56,491 bases of DNA, taken from NCBI GenBank assembly GCA_007694935.1, contig REES01000066.1, positions 1 to 56,491 of the forward strand. Reading direction: 5' to 3'. Source of the stretch: Rhodospirillales bacterium. GTDB lineage: Bacteria > Pseudomonadota > Alphaproteobacteria > Rhodospirillales > Defluviicoccaceae. The position numbers were made by a program, and so were the translations under genes. The notes below the pieces were generated by a model. The model was not told the origin of the DNA. It worked only from the letters and a program-made list of their open reading frames with translations, and did no database searches. Shown in pieces: positions 37,715 through 46,702 of the stretch (positions within the stretch are counted from its first letter, which is position 1; each line of letters opens with the position of its first letter).

Positions 37715-38602
37715 CTAAAGCGCCCCGGCCGTCTGGAGGGCGCGGCGAACCTCCGCCCGACCCTGATCGCCGAGGGGTGCCTGCGGCGGCACCGGCGCCC
37801 CCACCGGGAATCCCAGCAACTCCAGCCCGCCCTTGACGCAGGCGGCCAGGGCGTAGCGCTGGAATGCCTCGTTCAGCGGCCAGAGCCGGCGCTGCAGCGC
37901 GATGGCCTGGTCCCAGCGGCCGGCCGCCGCATGGTCGTAGAGTTCGACGCTGGCCGCCGGCACCAGGCAGGCCGGGCCCGCCATCCAGCCGACCCCGCCG
38001 ATCAGCATGACCGCCGCCGGGATGTGGGAGGAAGCGGCGAAAACGCTCAACCGCCCCTCCACCGCCTGGATGATTGACAGCAGCCGGCCGGTGTTGAACG
38101 AGGCGTCCTTGATGTAGAGGATGTTGGGCACCTCGGCGAGGCGGGCGATGGCGGGCACGGTGAGGTCGGCCCGCTGGAAGCTGGGATTGGTGTAGATCAC
38201 CACCGGCAGGGATACGGATTCGGCCACCGCGGTGAAGTAGGCCACCACCCCGTCCTCGGACACCGGAAAGTAGGCCTCCAGGATGGCGACGATGCCGTCG
38301 ACCCCCATCGCCGCGAACGCCCTTGCCTGCCGGCAGGCTTCCGCCGTCGAGGTCGCCGCCACTCCGGCGATCACCGGCACCCGGCCGGCCGCCGCCTCCA
38401 GGGTGACCTCGACCACCCGCTGCTTCTGGTCCCAGGTGAGGTAGGCGAATTCCCCGGTGCTGCCGAGCGCGGTCAGGCCATGCACACCGGCCGCGATCAC
38501 GTGATCGACGAGGCGGCGGAGGGGCTCCGCCATCACCGCGCCGTCGGTATCGACCGGGGACACCAAGTATGGAAAGACCCCCCGGAAACCGTCCTGGGTC
38601 AT
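37715..38602 (-). CDS. DapA-family aldolase/lyase, specificity unknown
   Basis: A 295-residue member of the dihydrodipicolinate synthase/N-acetylneuraminate lyase family. The Schiff-base Lys is in [11 protein letters not shown], the Tyr in VVIYTNPSF, and the substrate loop is [10 protein letters not shown] where true DapA has GTTGES. The loop changes suggest another pyruvate or keto-acid aldolase. The lysine-pathway enzyme is at 1038-1913. It is followed upstream by an SDR gene on the same strand, 31 bp away, and the two may form a small catabolic unit. Confidence 0.82.
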   Translation of the reverse strand: MTQDGFRGVFPYLVSPVDTDGAVMAEPLRRLVDHVIAAGVHGLTALGSTGEFAYLTWDQKQRVVEVTLEAAAGRVPVIAGVAATSTAEACRQARAFAAMGVDGIVAILEAYFPVSEDGVVAYFTAVAESVSLPVVIYTNPSFQRADLTVPAIARLAEVPNILYIKDASFNTGRLLSIIQAVEGRLSVFAASSHIPAAVMLIGGVGWMAGPACLVPAASVELYDHAAAGRWDQAIALQRRLWPLNEAFQRYALAACVKGGLELLGFPVGAPVPPQAPLGDQGRAEVRRALQTAGAL

Positions 38603-38633
38603 GTCGCCTCCCTCGGCGCCGCCGGGCGGCTTG

Positions 38634-39317
38634 CTACCATGGCACGTCGGTGCCGTCGTAGTTGAGGAAACGCCCGCTGTCCTCGAAGCTCAGCCCGGCG
38701 ATCACGTCGCGCATGCCGGCGACGCTCTCGAACGCATCCAGCTCGGCACCGGGGCCGCCCATGTCGGTCCGCACCCAGCCGGGGTTGAGCAGCACGACGG
38801 CAATCCTCTGGTCGCGGAGGTCGATGGCGAGGCTTCGCATCACCGCGTTGAGCGCCGCCTTGGAGGACCGGTACAGATACGCACCGCCCGAGGTGTTATC
38901 GGTGATGCTGCCCATCTTGCTGGTGGTGGTGACGATCATCTTGTGGTTGCCGCGCCGCACGTGGTCGAGGAACACCGCCGAGACCTTGAGCGGCGCCATG
39001 GTGTTGACGCGCAGCACCTCGGCCCAGGCGGCGTAATCCACCGAATCGTGGCGGACCAGCCGCGGCCCGTAGACCCCGGCGTTGTTGATCAGCAGGTCGA
39101 TGGGCACCTCCCGGAGCCGGCGCCCCAGGGCCTCCACCCGGGCGAAATCGGTCACGTCGAGCGGATGGACCTCGATCTGCCCCTCCACCGCGTGGAGGGC
39201 ATCGGCGGTCTCCGGCCGGCGGCAGGTGGCCACGACCCTCCAGCCCTCGGCCGCATACTGCTTGGCGAATTCCAGCCCGAGCCCGCGGCCGGCGCCGGTG
39301 ATCAGGCAGGTTGGCAT
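38634..39317 (-). CDS. SDR family oxidoreductase
   Basis: A 227-residue short-chain dehydrogenase. The nucleotide-binding motif is [11 protein letters not shown] (residues 7-17), NNAGVYGP follows, and the active site has Ser in TTSKMGSIT and Tyr-Lys in [11 protein letters not shown]. The sequence resembles the C-factor/sniffer branch of the family. The ATG at 39317 has GGGGGAAC just upstream. Substrate unknown. It precedes the DapA-like gene on the same strand. Confidence 0.85.
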   Translation of the reverse strand: MPTCLITGAGRGLGLEFAKQYAAEGWRVVATCRRPETADALHAVEGQIEVHPLDVTDFARVEALGRRLREVPIDLLINNAGVYGPRLVRHDSVDYAAWAEVLRVNTMAPLKVSAVFLDHVRRGNHKMIVTTTSKMGSITDNTSGGAYLYRSSKAALNAVMRSLAIDLRDQRIAVVLLNPGWVRTDMGGPGAELDAFESVAGMRDVIAGLSFEDSGRFLNYDGTDVPW

Positions 39318-39494
39318 GACGGCGTTCCCCCTTCCCCAGGCCATCGTGACCGCGCGGGCGCCCCCTCACCATCGCGCGCGCACCCGATGCATAGGCGATA
39401 TCGGCGGGAAAGGGAACGCCAACCGTAGAAACAAGGCGAATCAAACGGCACGGCCCGCCCATCGGCAGCGCCGCGGTGCCAAGGCCGGCCGAAG

Positions 39495-39878
39495 TCAGGT
39501 AAGGGCGCCGATGACGGCGACGGTGGAGCGTTCGATCAGCTTCTCCAGCAGGACCACGGCAACCGTCTTGGCCGCAGTCTCGACCAGCTGGTTGGCCACA
39601 CCGTCGGACGCACCGGCAGCCGGCGCTGTGCCGGTTGCTGCGATGTCGTGAGCGGCGTAGCCATGGCCGCGGAGGACACCGACGAGGTCCTGGTGCCCGA
39701 TCCGCGCCGGGTCGTAGCGGAGGGTGATGCTGCCGGTCAGGGCGCTGGCCTCGGCCGCGATGACGCCGTCGATGGCGGACAGGCACCGCCGGGCGGTCTC
39801 TGCCGCTTCCGGCCGGCGCTTGATCGCGGGGGTCCGTATGCGAAGCCGACCCGGTACATGATGCACGTAGCGACTCAT
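39495..39878 (-). CDS. HMA-like domain protein lacking the CxxC metal motif
   Basis: A 127-residue protein. Residues 1-72 read as a heavy-metal-associated fold, but the usual GMxCxxC loop is replaced by HHVPGRLRIRTP; the only Cys is in RRCLSAIDG. A glycine/alanine linker leads to a C-terminal amphipathic helix. It shares the HxxPGRxR element with the protein at 40794-41297. HMA-like domains of this PGRxR kind also occur at the N-terminus of some P-type ATPases. Last gene of a four-gene minus-strand cluster. The start at 39878 lacks a strong ribosome binding site. Confidence 0.65.
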   Translation of the reverse strand: MSRYVHHVPGRLRIRTPAIKRRPEAAETARRCLSAIDGVIAAEASALTGSITLRYDPARIGHQDLVGVLRGHGYAAHDIAATGTAPAAGASDGVANQLVETAAKTVAVVLLEKLIERSTVAVIGALT

Positions 39879-40042
39879 GGGCGGGCTCTTGTTCGACCGA
39901 TAGGTCTGGTGAACGGGAGCCCGCAAGCTACCGCATCCGCGTGACAACCCGGTTACGGCTGCATGACTCTTTCGTGACACGCGACAGTGGCGGTGGCAAT
40001 GGCCTCCGGCATGCCGCAGGTCACGATGGCGCCGAAGGGGCG

Positions 40043-40699
40043 CTACGCCCCCGCCGACTGACGCGGCTTGGGCAGAACCGCCCCCACCACGTCCTTGAGC
40101 CCTTCGGCAACCCCGATCAGGAACTCCCGCACGGTGGCCACCGCCGCGGTGCCGATGCTGCCGGCGGCCTCCATCGCGCCCTGGGTCGCCGCCTTGGCAA
40201 GCTGGGCGACGTTGCCGCCGGTTTCCCGGCCAGCATCGACCACGCCGTCCACCGCCCGCTTGGCGACCAAGCCCACGTCCGCGCCGACGCGGCCCGCGGC
40301 CAGCACGGCGGCACTGGCGGTCTCCGAGGCCGCCCTGACCACGTCGCCGCCCACATCGGCGACGCCGAGGACCACGCCCTTGGCCACCGCCCGGACGGCA
40401 CTGACCAAGCCGCCGCCGACCTCCTCGGCCGCGCTGATGGCCCCGTTCACCACGTCGCGGCTGACCGTCACCGTTTCGTTGGCAACCGAACCGGTGGCGC
40501 GGAGCGCGTTGGCGACGGTATTGCGCACCAGGTTGACAATCTCCGTCTCGATCTCGTCGATGCCGCGGAGGCTCTGGACGATCCCGTCCTTCACCGTTGT
40601 CCCGGCAGTGCCGAGGGCTTGCCGCGCCCCGGCGCCGGCCGATGCCAGCGAGCCCGCCGCCACCGTCCCGGTCTCTTCGTGTTCGGTCATCATGGTCAT
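40043..40699 (-). CDS. alanine/glycine/valine-rich amphipathic helical protein
   Basis: A 218-residue protein of very simple composition, almost all alanine, valine, glycine and acidic or basic residues in a helical period. Imperfect repeats such as VVNGAISAAEEVGGGLVSAV, then VVLGVADVGGDVVRAASE, recur along its length, as in phasins or apolipoprotein-like surface-binding helices. It has no Cys or Trp and no signal peptide. GGAGGAGA sits directly before the ATG at 40699, so high translation is likely. It lies within the HMA-like/DUF5132 cluster. No defined family recognised; a coat or scaffold role is a guess. Confidence 0.6.
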   Translation of the reverse strand: MTMMTEHEETGTVAAGSLASAGAGARQALGTAGTTVKDGIVQSLRGIDEIETEIVNLVRNTVANALRATGSVANETVTVSRDVVNGAISAAEEVGGGLVSAVRAVAKGVVLGVADVGGDVVRAASETASAAVLAAGRVGADVGLVAKRAVDGVVDAGRETGGNVAQLAKAATQGAMEAAGSIGTAAVATVREFLIGVAEGLKDVVGAVLPKPRQSAGA

Positions 40700-40793
40700 T
40701 CTCCTCCGTCTCGGTGCGCCGGTCCGACTGGCGGGGACCACCGCGCCCGGCGCCCCCCGGCGCCCTTGCATTGGTGCCGCCCCCCGAGCCGGG

Positions 40794-41297
40794 TCACGCC
40801 TCCGGCGATGGGGTAATGGGCTGGCTGCGGGCCTGGCGCATGGCCGAGACCCCGGCCCAGATCAGGGTGGTGGCCGGGCCCATGTAGTTGCCGCGGGCGA
40901 GCTGCACCACCGCCAAGCCGATGAACACCAGCGAGGTGGCGGACCACAGGTCGAGGGTGCCGCCGGCGATCACCCGCAGCCGGTCGTCCACGTCGGCCAG
41001 CTCCCGACGGATGCGCCCGGCGATGGGAACCGTCGGCGCCGGCCCCGTCGGCAGGACGAACAGTCCCTTCCCCTCGGCAAATCGCCCCAGCGCCGCGACA
41101 TCGGCCCGGTGCTCCACCAGCACGCTGGCGGTGAGCGGGTTGACGTAAACCCGGCGCACCGCCGGCCACTGCGACAGCCCCTCCAGCAACGCCGCGAAAT
41201 AGCGCGCGTCCCGGCGGCGTGCCGGCACCTTCAGCCGGGTGCGGCCGGGCATGGCATGGCTGACGTGCGCTTGCGGGGCAGATGAAGGCGTGGTCAT
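40794..41297 (-). CDS. HMA-like domain membrane protein lacking CxxC
   Basis: A 167-residue protein. An N-terminal HMA-like domain (about 10-85) has HAMPGRTRLKVP in place of GMxCxxC, with no cysteine anywhere. A C-terminal region carries two membrane segments (about 110-150: DLWSATSLVFIGLAVVQLA and MGPATTLIWAGVSAMR). It resembles the N-terminal part of certain metal P-type ATPases without the pump. It starts 10 bp after the DUF5132-like gene. Confidence 0.65.
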   Translation of the reverse strand: MTTPSSAPQAHVSHAMPGRTRLKVPARRRDARYFAALLEGLSQWPAVRRVYVNPLTASVLVEHRADVAALGRFAEGKGLFVLPTGPAPTVPIAGRIRRELADVDDRLRVIAGGTLDLWSATSLVFIGLAVVQLARGNYMGPATTLIWAGVSAMRQARSQPITPSPEA

Positions 41298-41307
41298 GGC
41301 CCGATCC

Positions 41308-41625
41308 TCAGCGCACCGTCTCCGCCGCGTCGCCGGCGGTTTCCGCCACCGCCTCCGCCGCCGCCTGAACGTGCTCCGCCGCGGCTTCCGCCACCATCTC
41401 CGCCCGGGCCTCGGCGTAGATGTCTTCCGCCACCTCGCCCAGCTCGGCCAGCGTCTCCCGGCCGCGGACATAGGCCAGCATGCCGCCCTTGATCACCGCC
41501 TTGGCCACCGGCTTGGCGGCCCGGGCCACCGCCGGCAGGACCGTCGGCGCCAGCACGGCGGCACCGATGCCGGCGGCGAGGCCGGTGACCACGTTGCGGC
41601 TCAGCAGATCGTCCCAGAGAGCCAT
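41308..41625 (-). CDS. DUF5132-like small protein
   Basis: A 105-residue protein. An N-terminal Ala/Gly-rich hydrophobic stretch (about 11-48: NVVTGLAAGIGAAVLAPTVL, then AKPVAKAVIKGGMLAYVRG) leads to an acidic alanine-rich helix. This resembles DUF5132, a family I associate with metal P-type ATPase gene clusters, and is reminiscent of the PacL-type small ATPase chaperones. No ATPase gene is near. First gene of the cluster, with GGAAGGGA upstream. Confidence 0.6.
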   Translation of the reverse strand: MALWDDLLSRNVVTGLAAGIGAAVLAPTVLPAVARAAKPVAKAVIKGGMLAYVRGRETLAELGEVAEDIYAEARAEMVAEAAAEHVQAAAEAVAETAGDAAETVR

Positions 41626-42077
41626 CGGTTCACATCCCTTCCGTTCCGGAGCCGGCACGCGCCGGGTTGCGCCCCGGCGGCACCAGCGCAATCAACCTTG
41701 ATTTATGTGACATTCTAGCATCGGACCAGTGCCGGGTGAAGGCAAACAACCCTGAGCATAACAAAGGCCAGCGATGCTTAACTTACAGGATAAACCGCCT
41801 GGTTGGCAGGCCGCCGCGGACAGCCGCCGCCCGCCCCCTCAGGACCATTCTCAAGCCACCGTCGGACGAAAGTTGGCCACCGTCAAAGCCGGCGACAATC
41901 TCCTTGCCCTGACGGGTCACAAACCGGACAGCAGCAGGGCAGGACTAACCATGGCGGGTGCGCACTCCGGAACCGGTGTGGACGGGCGTCGGCATCTCAG
42001 TCCTGCGCGATTCCAACGGATTACGCGACAGCCGCCAATCCCCACGCATGATCCGGGCTGACTGACCCACGTGAGGG
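41626..42077. other. 452-bp intergenic region upstream of HMA-like cluster
   Basis: No credible gene. Its first half is AT-richer than the surroundings and carries the possible promoter and inverted repeat listed at 41690-41717. The rest shows nothing I can name. Confidence 0.5.
41690..41717 (-). promoter_or_regulatory. possible -10 with adjoining inverted repeat
   Basis: On the minus strand TGCTAGAAT gives an extended -10 (41717-41712). Right after it, AATCAA-CC-TTGATT (41690-41703) is a perfect 6-bp inverted repeat where transcription would start, a position fit for a repressor. No good -35 was found. Confidence 0.3.
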
Positions 42078-43172
42078 CTACACGTTGAAGCGGAACAGCA
42101 GGATGTCGCCGTCCTGGACGACGTAGTCGCGGCCTTCCGACCGGCAGCGTCCGGCGTCGCGGGCCGGCTGCTCGCCACCGAGAGCGATGAAGTCGTCGTA
42201 GGCGATGGTTTCGGCGCGGATGAAGCCCCGTTCGAAATCGGTGTGGATCGTACCGGCCGCCGCCGGCGCCCGGGTGCCCCGCCTGACCGTCCAGGCCCGG
42301 GTTTCCTTTGGCCCGGCGGTGAAGAAGGTGATGAGATCCAGCAAGTGATAGCCGGCCCGCACCAGCCGGGCCAGCCCGGTCTCGGCAAGCCCGAGCGCCT
42401 CCAGGAATGCCGCCCTGTCCGCCTCGTCGTCCATCTCCGCCACCTCGGCCTCGATGCGAGCGGATATGGTCACCGCCCCCGCCTCGGCAGCCCGGTCCGC
42501 CACCCGGGCAGACCAGGCGTTGCCGCCGGCGGCAGCGGCCTCCTCGACGTTGCAGACGAACAGCACCGGCTTGGCGCTCAGAAGCTGGAGATGGCGGAAC
42601 GCCTTCTCCTCCTCCTCCCCGACCGCCACCATGCGGGCCGGCTGCCCCTCCCGGAGCGCCACCAGCACCCGATCCACCAGCGCCGCCTGCTCCCTGGCCT
42701 CCCGTTCGCCACCGCGGGCACGCTTCACCAGACCGGCAGCGCGGCGCTCCAGGCTCTCCAGGTCGGCCAGCAGCAACTCGGTCTCGACGATCTCGGCATC
42801 GCGGAGCGGATCCACCGAGCCGGCAACGTGGGTCACGTTATCGTCCTCGAAGCAGCGCAGCACATGGACGATGGCGTCCACCTCCCGGATGTTGGCGAGG
42901 AACCGGTTGCCGAGCCCTTCACCGCGGCTCGCCCCTTGGACCAGTCCGGCGATGTCGACGAACTCCAACTGCGTCGGCGTCACCTTGGTGGACTTGGCGA
43001 TGGCGGCGATGCGGTGCAGCCGCTCGTCGGGCACGGCAACCCTGCCGACGTTGGGTTCGATGGTGGTGAACGGGAAGTTGGCGGATTCCGCCGCAGCGGT
43101 GGCGGTCAGCGCATTGAACAGCGACGACTTGCCGACATTGGGCAGGCCGACGATACCGCAGTTGAAGCCCAT
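42078..43172 (-). CDS. ychF: redox-regulated ATPase/GTPase YchF
   Basis: A 364-residue Obg-related P-loop NTPase of the YchF/OLA1 family, which prefers ATP and binds ribosomes. The G1 loop is GLPNVGKSS (9-17); FPFTTIEPNVG, DIAGLVQGASRGEGLGN and VLFVCNVEEA follow. A C-terminal TGS-like domain ends with DYVVQDGDILLFRFNV. The start overlaps the pth stop by one base (TGATG), so translation is coupled. Confidence 0.95.
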   Translation of the reverse strand: MGFNCGIVGLPNVGKSSLFNALTATAAAESANFPFTTIEPNVGRVAVPDERLHRIAAIAKSTKVTPTQLEFVDIAGLVQGASRGEGLGNRFLANIREVDAIVHVLRCFEDDNVTHVAGSVDPLRDAEIVETELLLADLESLERRAAGLVKRARGGEREAREQAALVDRVLVALREGQPARMVAVGEEEEKAFRHLQLLSAKPVLFVCNVEEAAAAGGNAWSARVADRAAEAGAVTISARIEAEVAEMDDEADRAAFLEALGLAETGLARLVRAGYHLLDLITFFTAGPKETRAWTVRRGTRAPAAAGTIHTDFERGFIRAETIAYDDFIALGGEQPARDAGRCRSEGRDYVVQDGDILLFRFNV

Positions 43173-43855
43173 CAGCCGGCCCCGTCCTTGCCGCTGTCGC
43201 CCGCCGCCGAGCGCTCGGCACGCGGCGGTTTCGGCGGTTGCAGAGCCATCGCCACCTTGCTCATGAAGGTCCCCGCATCCCCCGCCACCAAGTCTGGGAA
43301 CCGCTCGGCGATCGCCTCCAGCAGCGGATCCAGCCAAGCTGCATCGGCCTTGGCAAAGTCCTTGAGGACGTGACCGAGCACCTGCTCCCGGTCGCCGGGA
43401 TGACCGATGCCGAGACGCACCCGGCGGTAGTCCGGGCCGATGACCGCATGCAGGCTGCGGAGCCCGTTGTGGCCGGCATGCCCCCCACCCTGCTTGACCC
43501 GAAGCCTGCCTTCGGCGAGGTCGAGTTCGTCATGGAAGACCAGGACATCGGTGGTCGGTACCTTGAAGTAGCGGGCAGCCTGGCCGACCGCGTCGCCGGA
43601 GCGGTTCATGAAAGTCATCGGCTTCAACAGCAGGACGCGTCGTCCGGCGACGCTGGCTTCCGAGACCTGTCCCTGGAACCGGCTGCGCCAGGGCGGAAAG
43701 CCGTGGCGGCGCGCGATTGCGTCCACTGCCATGAAGCCGATGTTATGGCGATTGCCGGCGTAGCGGGCTCCGGGATTGCCCAACCCCACCACCAGGAGCG
43801 GCGGCTCGGCCGTGCCGCTGCCGCTGCCGCGCCCGAAGCTGATACCGAACGGCAT
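43172..43855 (-). CDS. pth: peptidyl-tRNA hydrolase
   Basis: Recycles peptidyl-tRNAs released from stalled ribosomes. The 227-residue protein has [22 protein letters not shown] with the catalytic His, [13 protein letters not shown], and [11 protein letters not shown]. It has an N-terminal extension of about 19 residues and a charged C-terminal tail compared with the E. coli enzyme. It lies between rplY and ychF on the same strand, a common order. Confidence 0.95.
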   Translation of the reverse strand: MPFGISFGRGSGSGTAEPPLLVVGLGNPGARYAGNRHNIGFMAVDAIARRHGFPPWRSRFQGQVSEASVAGRRVLLLKPMTFMNRSGDAVGQAARYFKVPTTDVLVFHDELDLAEGRLRVKQGGGHAGHNGLRSLHAVIGPDYRRVRLGIGHPGDREQVLGHVLKDFAKADAAWLDPLLEAIAERFPDLVAGDAGTFMSKVAMALQPPKPPRAERSAAGDSGKDGAG

Positions 43856-43910
43856 GGATCAACAGCCGACCAACGACGGGCGTGGTCCGAGGCGGCAGTG
43901 GGCGGAGCGC

Positions 43911-44549
43911 CTAAGCCGACGCCGGAGAAACCGACTCGGCCCCCTCGCCTTCGCCCCCGGGTTCGATCTCGGCACCGGCACCGCCCATCGGCGGCGCAAT
44001 GGAAGCGACCGTCACCTCGGGGTCCGGGTCCGCCAGCTTGGCACCGGCGGGGAGAGTCAGGTCGGTGACGTGGATGACGTCGCCGATCTGCCGCTCGGCA
44101 AGGTCGATGACAATGTTCTCCGGAATCTGATCGGCACGGCAGCGCAAGGGAACCGCATGCAGCACGATGTTGAGCACCCCACCCCGCTTGATGCCGGGGC
44201 AGGTCTCGTCGTTGATGAACACCACCTCCACATCCACGTCGATCTCGGTACTCGCACCGACGGCAAGAAAGTCCACGTGCAGCGGCCGGCCCAGCACCGG
44301 ATCCCGCTGGCATTCCTTGACGATGGCCGGATAGCGCTGCCCATCCACCTGGATTTCGAACAGCTTGGCGAAGAACCCGTGGGTGTGGAGTTGCTTGTCC
44401 AGCGCCACCAGGTCGACGGTAATGCCAAGTGGCTCCGGCACTGCGCCGTACAGAATGGCCGGCACACGGCCGGCACGGCGCGCCGCCCGGGCTGCGCCCT
44501 TGCCTGTGCCGAGCCGCCGTTCGGCGGCGAAACTGACTGCTTCCGACAT
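43911..44549 (-). CDS. rplY: 50S ribosomal protein L25, CTC-type
   Basis: A 212-residue long-form L25 (CTC family), which binds 5S rRNA. The N-terminal domain has the GTGKGAARAARRAGRVPAILYG signature and the beta-rich C-terminal domain continues to about residue 190. The start has GGAGAGG about 6 nt upstream. Confidence 0.95.
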   Translation of the reverse strand: MSEAVSFAAERRLGTGKGAARAARRAGRVPAILYGAVPEPLGITVDLVALDKQLHTHGFFAKLFEIQVDGQRYPAIVKECQRDPVLGRPLHVDFLAVGASTEIDVDVEVVFINDETCPGIKRGGVLNIVLHAVPLRCRADQIPENIVIDLAERQIGDVIHVTDLTLPAGAKLADPDPEVTVASIAPPMGGAGAEIEPGGEGEGAESVSPASA

Positions 44550-44631
44550 GGTAACCTCTCCAAATCCTTGTCATTACCGGCCGCGGCGGTCCGCGGCAGG
44601 GGACACCGCCCGGGTTCTTCCGTGCTTGCCG

Positions 44632-45564
44632 TCAGTCGAACAGGCTGGAAACCGACGTCTCCTCGCTGATCCGGCGGATCGCTTCCGCGATCAGCGGTGC
44701 GACGGTGAGTTGTTCGATGTTGTTAGATACGCGCACCGCCTCGGTCGCGGCAATGCTGTCGGTGATGACCAGCAATTGCAAGGGCGACGCGCTGACCCGT
44801 GCCACGGCGCCACCCGACAGGACACCGTGGGTAACATAGGCGCTCACCGACGTCGCCCCCGCATCCATCAGAGCATGGGCGGCGTTGCAGAGCGTGCCGG
44901 CGGAATCGATGATGTCATCGATCAGGATGCAGCGGCGGTCCCGGACATCGCCGATGATATGCATCACCTCGGAAACCCCGGCGCGCTCCCGCCGCTTGTC
45001 GATGATGGCGAGGTCGCAATTGAGACGGCTCGCGATCAGCCGGGCCCGCACCACACCGCCCACGTCCGGGGACACGATCATCAGGTCGTCTTCATCGTAG
45101 CGAGTGCGGATATCCTTGGTGAAGACCGGAGCGGCGAACAGGTTGTCCACCGGAATGTCGAAAAATCCCTGGATCTGGCCGGCATGCAGATCGGTGGTGA
45201 GAACCCGGTCGGCCCCGGCAACGGTGATCAGATTGGCGACCAGCTTGGCCGAGATTGGCGTCCTGGGGCCCGACTTGCGATCCTGGCGGGCGTAGCCGAA
45301 GTACGGGATCACGGCCGTGACCCGGCGCGCAGAACCGCGCCTCAAGGCATCCAGGATGACCAGCAGTTCCATCAGGTTGTCGTTGGCCGGGTAGGACGTG
45401 GACTGGATGACGAACACGTCCTCGCCGCGCACGTTCTCCTGAACCTCGATGAAGATCTCCATGTCGGGGAAGCGGCGCACGCTGGCCTTGGACAACGGCA
45501 GGCGCAGGTAGGCGGAGATCGCGTCCGCCAGCGGCCGATTGCTATTGCACGCGACAATCTTCAT
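44632..45564 (-). CDS. prs: ribose-phosphate pyrophosphokinase
   Basis: Makes PRPP from ribose 5-phosphate and ATP for nucleotide, His and Trp synthesis. The 310-residue protein has [26 protein letters not shown], the flexible loop region with [10 protein letters not shown], and the PRPP loop [14 protein letters not shown]. It precedes rplY and pth on the same strand. Confidence 0.96.
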   Translation of the reverse strand: MKIVACNSNRPLADAISAYLRLPLSKASVRRFPDMEIFIEVQENVRGEDVFVIQSTSYPANDNLMELLVILDALRRGSARRVTAVIPYFGYARQDRKSGPRTPISAKLVANLITVAGADRVLTTDLHAGQIQGFFDIPVDNLFAAPVFTKDIRTRYDEDDLMIVSPDVGGVVRARLIASRLNCDLAIIDKRRERAGVSEVMHIIGDVRDRRCILIDDIIDSAGTLCNAAHALMDAGATSVSAYVTHGVLSGGAVARVSASPLQLLVITDSIAATEAVRVSNNIEQLTVAPLIAEAIRRISEETSVSSLFD

Positions 45565-45738
45565 GGGTGCGACGGGCCTCTATCCCTGCACCGCCGGCAG
45601 AAAACGCAAGGAGCCACCCTGATGCGGGACCGGCTCCGCCCGACCCCGGCGGCGGTCGAACCTTAGCAACCTCTCCCGGGGCTTGCAAAGGGCATTAGAA
45701 CGGCGTGGCCATGGCAGCGGGCCGACTGAGGCCGCCGG

Positions 45739-45807
45739 CTACATGATCGCGCAGAAGGCGAGCAGGCCCAACAAGGAAACAATGATGAGAACGATCATGT
45801 GCGGCAT
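45739..45807 (-). CDS. possible 22-residue hydrophobic peptide
   Basis: A tiny ORF, MPHMIVLIIVSLLGLLAF followed by CAIM, forming one membrane helix. A GGGA lies about 9 nt upstream. It is too short to judge by composition, so it may be chance. Located between prs and pgeF. Confidence 0.25.
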   Translation of the reverse strand: MPHMIVLIIVSLLGLLAFCAIM

Positions 45808-45868
45808 GGCTGATGTCCCGCCCGTCCCTGGCTGCTGAAAGCTGCCCCGAAGCCGTTACCACCCGTCC

Positions 45869-46636
45869 TCAGGGCTGCAGCGCGATCGCCGACAGCATCC
45901 GACCGTAATCGCGACCGCCCGCATGGGTGGTGCGGCGATAACTGAAGAACCGCGTGGCATCGGCATAAGTATCCAGTGGGAGCGCCTCGATCGCCCCTAC
46001 CGCGACCCCCTCAAGTCGCCCGGTGACGTAGCCCGGCAGGTCGAACAGGAACCGATCGCGTCGGTCGCTCGGCACGAACAGACGGGCAGCACCCCCATTA
46101 GCGGCGCACACGGCATCCCGCACGTCCGGCCCCACCTCGTACGACCGCTGGCGGATGCACGGCCCGACCGCCGCCGCCATCCTGGCCGGCTTCGCGCCCA
46201 AGGCCATCATCGCCCCGACCGTGGCCTCCACCACCCCGGCGAGGGCGCCCCGCCAGCCGGCGTGAGCGGCACCGACGACGCCGGATTCCGGGTCGGCCAG
46301 CAGCACCGGCGCACAGTCGGCAGTGAGAATGCCGAGGGCGATGCCGGGTACCTTGGTCACCAGGCCATCCACCTTCGGCCGCTCCTCATCCCGCCAGTGG
46401 CTGTCCACCACGGCGATGGTGGCCGAATGTACCTGATAGGCGGTGACCACGGCGCCTTCCGACAAACCGAGCCGCACCGCGGCCCGTGCCCGGTTGGTCC
46501 GCACCGCATCGGGGTGATCGCCGGAACCCAGGCCACAATTGAGCGATGCGTAGATGCCCTCGCTGACGCCGCCTTCCCGGGTGAAGAACGCGTGGGTCAC
46601 CCGGCCACCGTCACCCAGGGCTTCCCCGGTGATCAT
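45869..46636 (-). CDS. pgeF: peptidoglycan editing factor, laccase-domain (YfiH family)
   Basis: A 255-residue DUF152/YfiH-type hydrolase; homologues remove wrongly inserted L-Ser from peptidoglycan precursors and were once called polyphenol oxidases. The zinc ligands lie in YQVHSATI, TADCAPVLL and GAAHAGWRG. The C-terminal FSYRRTTHAGGRDYGRM is also typical. GAGGGAGG precedes the ATG. Confidence 0.92.
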   Translation of the reverse strand: MITGEALGDGGRVTHAFFTREGGVSEGIYASLNCGLGSGDHPDAVRTNRARAAVRLGLSEGAVVTAYQVHSATIAVVDSHWRDEERPKVDGLVTKVPGIALGILTADCAPVLLADPESGVVGAAHAGWRGALAGVVEATVGAMMALGAKPARMAAAVGPCIRQRSYEVGPDVRDAVCAANGGAARLFVPSDRRDRFLFDLPGYVTGRLEGVAVGAIEALPLDTYADATRFFSYRRTTHAGGRDYGRMLSAIALQP

Positions 46637-46702
46637 TACAGCCTCCCTCTGCCGCCCGCGGCAAAGCCGGAAACGATCGCAACACCGGATAGCGGAAAAA
46701 TC

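Noticed and set aside
41690-41703. FNR/FixK box
   Set aside because: The inverted repeat is AATCAA-CC-TTGATT, which has the half-sites in the opposite order and the wrong spacing for TTGAT-N4-ATCAA.
41774-42061. 95-codon ORF in the gap upstream of the HMA-like cluster
   Set aside because: An AAGG lies upstream, but the translation is low-complexity and Pro/Arg/His-rich with no fold-like pattern.
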